Origin: Verrucomicrobiota bacterium
GTDB taxonomy: Bacteria; Verrucomicrobiota; Verrucomicrobiia; Opitutales; Opitutaceae
DNA: 20,671 bases
Reading direction: 5' to 3'
Assembly (NCBI GenBank): GCA_023430825.1
Contig: JAEYYL010000101.1
Span: 1-20,671 of the forward strand
Shown here piece by piece: positions 16,513 through 20,671 of the stretch. The position numbers and the translations under genes were made by a program. The notes beneath the pieces are model-generated. The model was not told the DNA's origin, made no database searches, and was given only the letters and a program-made list of their open reading frames with translations. The first letter of the stretch is position 1. Each line of letters begins with the position of its first letter.

Positions 16513-16734
16513 AGGGGCGTGAGTTTTCCGCCGATCGCGAGGCGGCCGCAAGCGGAAAGCCGGTTGGGCGCGGCGGACGGTGGGAGCGAGTGGCGGGCCG
16601 GGAAACCGGGGGGATGGCGACGGACGGGCCGTCAACAGTTCGACCCGGAACTTCGTCGCATTGCCGAACGACAGACGTGTGATGGCGAGTGAGGCAGAAG
16701 ACGCTGTTGTCGGCCGCCCCAGCCTATCCAAACC
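16513..16734. promoter_or_regulatory. divergent promoter region between eda and the GH115 gene
   Basis: The 222 bases must hold start signals for both genes. I see no clear -35/-10 pair and no convincing operator palindrome. A GCCGGGAAACCGGG segment (about 16595-16609) is the only short symmetrical word. Co-regulation is inferred from the arrangement. Confidence 0.35.
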
Positions 16735-19611
16735 ATGCGACGTTTCATCTCATCCCTTCTTTCCGGCGCGGCGTTCCTGGCGCTGATGGCGGCATTTTCG
16801 CCCCGCGGGTTCGCGGGTCTCGGCCAGGAACCGTTCGTCTCCTTTCAAGAGATTCCGGGCGGGCTGCCGCTCGCGCACGGAGGAAGGACCGCGACGCTGC
16901 ACGTCGGCCCGGAGGAATGGCCGGGTGTGATCCGCATTGCCGGCGATCTTCAGCAGGATATCGAACGGGTGACGGGCCAAAAACCTGCGCTCGTCGACGC
17001 GGCTCCGACGGGAGGCGCGGCGGTGGTGATCGGCACGATCGGGCGCGGCGGCCTGGTCGACCAGCTCGTTCGCGCGGGCAAGCTCGACGTTTCCGCGGTC
17101 GCCGGGAAATGGGAAGGCTTCCTCATCGAGACAGTGACGCAGCCGTTTCCCGGCGTGGAGCGGGCGCTCGTGATCGCGGGCAGCGACAAGCGTGGGACGA
17201 TTTTCGGCATTTACGAAGTTTCGGAGCAAATCGGCGTGTCGCCGTGGTATTGGTGGGCGGATGTGCCCGTGACGTCGCGTGACACGCTGTTCGTTAAGCC
17301 GGGTCGGGTGGCGGTCGATTCACCGGTGGTGCAATACCGGGGCATCTTCATCAACGACGAGGCGCCGGCGCTGACGGGCTGGGTGCACGAGAAATTCGGG
17401 AAATTCGATCACACGTTTTACCGGCACGTGTTCGAGCTGATCCTGCGTCTGCGCGGCAATTATATCTGGCCGGCGATGTGGCTGCCGCGGGCGTTCATCG
17501 ACGACGATCCGGAGAACGCGCGGCTCGCGGACGAGATGGGCATCGTGGTGGGCACGACGCATCACGAGCCGATGATGCGCGCGCATGCGGAGTGGGAGCG
17601 TTACGGCAAGGGGCCGTGGGACTACACGAAAAACCCGGACGTGTTGCGCGAGTTCTGGCGCGGTGGGGTGGAGCGGGTGAAGGACAAGGAAATCATCGTG
17701 TCGCTCGGCATGCGCGGCGATGGCGACGAGCCGATGAGCGAAGGGGAGAATGTGGCGCTGCTCGAGCGCATCGTGGCCGACCAGCGCACGATTCTCGGCG
17801 AGGTGCTGGGCAAGCCGCAGGCGGAAATCCCGCAGCTCTGGGCGCTCTACAAGGAAGTGCAGGGCTATTACGAGCGCGGGATGCGCGTGCCGGACGACGT
17901 GGTTCTGCTCTGGTGCGACGACAACTGGGGCAACATCCGCCGGCTGCCGACGCCGGAGGAGCAGAAACGGGCCGGCGGCGCGGGCGTGTATTACCATTTC
18001 GACTACGTCGGCGGTCCGCGGAACTACAAATGGATCAACACCACGCCGATCACGAAGGTGTGGGAGCAGATGAACCTCGCGTGGCAGCACGACGCGAACC
18101 GCATCTGGATCGTGAACGTGGGCGACATCAAGCCGATGGAGTTTCCGATCGAGTTCTTCCTGAACCTCGCGTGGAACCCGGCGCGGTGGAATCAGGACAC
18201 GCTCGGCGATTACACGCGCGCGTGGGCGGCGCGGGAGTTCGGCGCGGAGCATGCCGCCGAAGTGGCCACGTTGATCGATGGCTACACGAAGCTGAATGGC
18301 TTGCGGAAACCCGAGATGCTGGCGCCGGACACCCTGAGTTTCGTGAACTATCGCGAGTCTGAACGTGTGCTCGGCATGTGGCGCGAGCTGACGACCCGCG
18401 CGGAGGAATTGCACGCGACGCTGCCCGCGCGCGCGCGCGATGCGTTTTTCCAGCTCGTGCTGTATCCGGTGAAGGCGAGCGGGGTGGTGTGGGAGATTTA
18501 TGCCGCGGCGGGATTGAACCGGCTTTACACCGTGCAGGGCCGCGCGGCGGCGAACACGCAGGCGCAGCGCGTGCGGGACCTGTTCGCGTTGGATCAGGAA
18601 CTCGTGAAGCAATATCACACGCTCGGCGGCGGACGGTGGAATCACCAGATGTCGCAGAGTAAAATGGGCTACACCTACTGGCAGACGCCGAATCTCGAAG
18701 CGGCCCCGGCGGTGAGCGAGGTGAACCCTTACGCGGACGCGTCGATGGCGATCGCGATCGAAGGTTCGGAACGTTCCTGGCCGAGCTATGGGGCGGGGCG
18801 CGCGGTGCTGCCGCCGTTGCATGTGCTCGCGGACGTCACGCGCTGGGTGGAGGTGTTCAATCGCGGCCGGGCGGCGTTCGATTATCGGGCGACGGCGGAC
18901 CAGCCGTGGGTGAAAATCACGCCGGCAACCGGCACGGTGAAGGAGATCGCGCGGCTCGAGATCGACGTGGACTGGAGTGCAGTGCCGGCGGGTGCGTCGA
19001 CGGCGACGATCACGATCGAAGGCAACGGCGAGCGTCAGCGGGTGCAGTTGCCGGTCGAGAAGCCGGACGTCGCCGCGCTGGCGGGTTTTGTCGAGATCGA
19101 CCGTCAGGTGGCGATCGAGGCGCCGCATTTCGCGCGCGCGGTGAACGGGGGCGGCGTCGAGTGGAAGGTGCTGCCGGATTTCGGCCGCACGCTCGGCGGC
19201 GTGTCGACGTTTCCGGTCACCGCAGCGGAGTCGACGCCGGGCGGCGCGTCTCCGAGAATTGAATACGACGTGCATCTGACTTCGACGGGCGAGGTGACGG
19301 TGGAACTGCATTGCGCGCCGTCGCTGGATTACCAGCCGGGCGAGGGGCTGCGGGTGGCGGTGTCGTTCGACGATGCGCCGCCGCAGATGGTGAAGCTCGA
19401 TACGTGGGCGACGCTGCCGGCGTGGGAAAAGTCGGTGGCGGACGGCGTGCGTCGCGTGGTGACCAAGCACCGGGTCGAACGTGCTGGGCCGCACGTGTTG
19501 AAAATCTGGCGGGTGACGCCGGGCGTGATGTTGCAGCGTGTGATCGTCGATGCCGGCGGCGTGCGGCCGAGTTATCTCGGTCCGGTCGAGAGCCCGCGGG
19601 TGAAGCGGTAG
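16735..19611 (+). CDS. secreted GH115 alpha-(4-O-methyl)glucuronidase
   Basis: This 958-residue glycoside hydrolase removes (4-O-methyl)glucuronic acid side chains from glucuronoxylan. A signal peptide of about 27 residues is clear (MRRFISSLLSGAAFLALMAA, then an Ala-Gly region). The N-terminal domain (to about 200) ends in RGTIFGIYEVSEQIGVSPWYWW, followed by the family hallmark YRGIFINDEAPALTGWV (about 201-217). The catalytic barrel includes LRLRGNYIWPAMW, GTTHHEPMMR, RGDGDEP and LLWCDDNWGNIRRLP. A helical region with WNQDTLGDYTRAWAAREFG and the GH115 C-terminal beta domain (about 785-955) complete it; full length for the family. Its neighbours are KDPG aldolase (divergent) and a convergent TonB receptor, making a likely glucuronoxylan-use locus. 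No Shine-Dalgarno precedes the start. Confidence 0.95.
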   Translation: MRRFISSLLSGAAFLALMAAFSPRGFAGLGQEPFVSFQEIPGGLPLAHGGRTATLHVGPEEWPGVIRIAGDLQQDIERVTGQKPALVDAAPTGGAAVVIGTIGRGGLVDQLVRAGKLDVSAVAGKWEGFLIETVTQPFPGVERALVIAGSDKRGTIFGIYEVSEQIGVSPWYWWADVPVTSRDTLFVKPGRVAVDSPVVQYRGIFINDEAPALTGWVHEKFGKFDHTFYRHVFELILRLRGNYIWPAMWLPRAFIDDDPENARLADEMGIVVGTTHHEPMMRAHAEWERYGKGPWDYTKNPDVLREFWRGGVERVKDKEIIVSLGMRGDGDEPMSEGENVALLERIVADQRTILGEVLGKPQAEIPQLWALYKEVQGYYERGMRVPDDVVLLWCDDNWGNIRRLPTPEEQKRAGGAGVYYHFDYVGGPRNYKWINTTPITKVWEQMNLAWQHDANRIWIVNVGDIKPMEFPIEFFLNLAWNPARWNQDTLGDYTRAWAAREFGAEHAAEVATLIDGYTKLNGLRKPEMLAPDTLSFVNYRESERVLGMWRELTTRAEELHATLPARARDAFFQLVLYPVKASGVVWEIYAAAGLNRLYTVQGRAAANTQAQRVRDLFALDQELVKQYHTLGGGRWNHQMSQSKMGYTYWQTPNLEAAPAVSEVNPYADASMAIAIEGSERSWPSYGAGRAVLPPLHVLADVTRWVEVFNRGRAAFDYRATADQPWVKITPATGTVKEIARLEIDVDWSAVPAGASTATITIEGNGERQRVQLPVEKPDVAALAGFVEIDRQVAIEAPHFARAVNGGGVEWKVLPDFGRTLGGVSTFPVTAAESTPGGASPRIEYDVHLTSTGEVTVELHCAPSLDYQPGEGLRVAVSFDDAPPQMVKLDTWATLPAWEKSVADGVRRVVTKHRVERAGPHVLKIWRVTPGVMLQRVIVDAGGVRPSYLGPVESPRVKR

Positions 19612-19871
19612 GACGCGAGGAAGGGGAGGGCGGCTCGCCGGGGACGGATCGCCCTACCTTTTGACCAGCCCGACGTTCCTCGTCGTGGGTCTTGAGAGCG
19701 AGAGAGGCCGATCGTCCTCCGGCACTCGATCTCCGGCGTCGCGCGGATCAACGCCGAGGAACCGCTGCTCGACGACCATCAACCGACGAGGACGTCGGGT
19801 TCCGCCGTTTGGGGCGCGACGTCCCCGACGGGCGAGCCCTTCGCCTGCAGGAGTCCGACCGAACTCGACAC
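19612..19871. other. non-coding spacer with inverted repeats
   Basis: The spacer between the GH115 stop and the convergent receptor gene (19612-19936) has no supported gene. It holds an imperfect inverted pair at 19669-19685 and 19784-19799 (CCCGACGTTCCTCGTCG against CGACGAGGACGTCGGG, one bulged base) and a nearby AGGGCG...CGCCCT pair (about 19627-19654). It may be a decayed small element. Confidence 0.4.
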
Positions 19872-19904
19872 AAAAAAGCGCCCGCGGCGTGGGCCGCGGG
19901 CGCT
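19872..19904 (-). terminator. Rho-independent terminator of the TonB-dependent receptor gene
   Basis: On the minus strand a perfect 12-bp stem (AGCGCCCGCGGC / GCCGCGGGCGCT, 19877-19904) with a 4-base loop is followed by a T run, formed by the A tract at 19872-19877. It lies 32 bases after the receptor stop codon. Confidence 0.92.
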
Positions 19905-19936
19905 GAGTTTAACAGAGCTGAGTTACCGCTCGCTGT

Positions 19937-20671
19937 TTAGAAGCTGAACGTGTTCGTCAGCTGCCAGGTCCGGGACGGAGCGATGCGCCAGGCGGCGACC
20001 GAGCCGTCGGGCTGGGTGGTGAGCGGGATCAGGCCCTTGCTGGAGAACGCATCGCGAACGTTGAGCTGGATGCGCCAGTCGATCTTGTCGGTGAGCTTGC
20101 GGCGGTAACCGACCCAGAGGTCCACGGCGTCCTCGGAGGGGCCCATGTAGGGGTTCTCGAGGTCGAACGTGATGATGGCGGGATCGGCGGTGCGCAGCGG
20201 CTTGTAGCCGATGGCGATATCATCCTGCCAGCGGTAGCCGGCGCCCGCGGTGAAGCCCTTGAGGGCGCCGTGGGTGAAGTCGTAGCTGGTGATGAGGTTG
20301 AAGCGCCATTCGCGGAGTTCCGGAGCGACGTTGCCTTCGCTGAGGCGAGTGCGGGAGTAGTCGCTGTAGAAGTTTCCGTTCCAGGAGTTGCGGATCTGGT
20401 TGGAGCCGCCGCCGCTCCAGATGCGGAGATCGCCCGCGGCGCCCAGCATCGCTTCATTTACGATGTTGACGAACTCGATCATCGCCGGGCCGCCGACGTT
20501 GTTGCGGATGGCCTGGACCTTCGCCGCGTTGGCGATGATGCGCCAGTTATCCGTCGGGTTGGCAACGAACTCGAACTCGTAGCCCTTCGAGACCGTGTCT
20601 TCGGTGATGGTCATGTTGGGGGGCGCGCTGCCGACGTGGTTGATCACGCGGTTGATGTCGCCGAAGCCCCA
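19937..20671 (-). CDS. TonB-dependent receptor, C-terminal part (5' end outside window)
   Basis: Only the last 244 or so residues are visible; the frame is open to the window edge (WGFGDINRVINHV...). These are outer-membrane beta-barrel strands of a TonB-dependent transporter, which takes up large substrates using the proton-motive force. Alternating polar/aromatic strands include GYEFEFVANPTDNWRIIANAA, LREWRFNLITSYDF, KGFTAGAGYRWQDD, DLWVGYRRKL and WRIQLNVRDAF. The end in WQLTNTFSF, with terminal Phe, is the outer-membrane export signal. The style matches the large receptor family of Opitutaceae (impression). The substrate cannot be told, but the convergent GH115 gene suggests xylan oligosaccharides. 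The plug domain, signal peptide and promoter are not in view. Confidence 0.9.
   Translation of the reverse strand, partial: WGFGDINRVINHVGSAPPNMTITEDTVSKGYEFEFVANPTDNWRIIANAAKVQAIRNNVGGPAMIEFVNIVNEAMLGAAGDLRIWSGGGSNQIRNSWNGNFYSDYSRTRLSEGNVAPELREWRFNLITSYDFTHGALKGFTAGAGYRWQDDIAIGYKPLRTADPAIITFDLENPYMGPSEDAVDLWVGYRRKLTDKIDWRIQLNVRDAFSSKGLIPLTTQPDGSVAAWRIAPSRTWQLTNTFSF

Noticed and set aside
17320..19494. 724-codon minus-strand open frame inside the GH115 gene
   Set aside because: His/Arg-rich shadow of the glycosidase frame, with no domain and no start signal.

Overview
The window is about 20.7 kb of GC-rich bacterial DNA. Its gene content points to a verrucomicrobium of the Opitutaceae type (family-level guess). 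The signs are a GH115 glucuronidase beside a KDPG aldolase and a TonB-dependent receptor with the Opitutaceae look, SD-poor gene starts, and dispersed short palindromic repeats. The placement is an inference from style and gene content; there is no rRNA gene to confirm it.

Layout. (1) 237-1265: two small plus-strand genes of unknown function, one faintly like general-stress-protein 17M and one faintly like the C-terminal half of Dps. (2) 1544-6423: a signalling operon. It encodes a CHASE3 hybrid histidine kinase, a receiver-kinase fusion that overlaps it by 4 bases, and a sigma-54-dependent NtrC-type response regulator. A perfect 25-bp inverted pair of REP-like repeats lies before the regulator. 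(3) 6424-7349: a repeat-rich spacer with a MITE-like palindromic element and a DUF983 gene. (4) 7350-9152: rpsB-tsf on the minus strand with a clear terminator, divergent from an initiator tRNA-Met gene that has its own promoter and terminator. (5) 9284-13917: four minus-strand genes for a NhaP2-type antiporter, a LysR regulator, pyruvate kinase and a VOC/glyoxalase-fold protein. Two matching palindromes of the LysR T-N11-A type lie upstream of the LysR gene and of the VOC gene. (6) 14047-15793: a metallophosphoesterase flanked by two small, basic, single-membrane-pass proteins. A 416-base non-coding stretch ahead of the phosphoesterase holds an unusual cluster of perfect hairpins. (7) 15829-20671: KDPG aldolase divergent from a secreted GH115 alpha-glucuronidase, followed by the 3' part of a convergent TonB-dependent receptor gene that runs off the window.

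How parts work together. Region 7 reads as a glucuronoxylan/uronate module. The receptor may import oligosaccharides, GH115 releases (4-O-methyl)glucuronic acid from xylan, and the aldolase performs the last step of uronate catabolism. Region 2 reads as a multi-step phosphorelay feeding a sigma-54 activator whose targets are not visible here. The most original signals are the hairpin-rich non-coding stretch at 14339-14596, the paired LysR-type operators, the repeat families, the SD-less start contexts and the atypical acceptor end of the initiator tRNA. I do not see a clear-cut new defence or mobile system.
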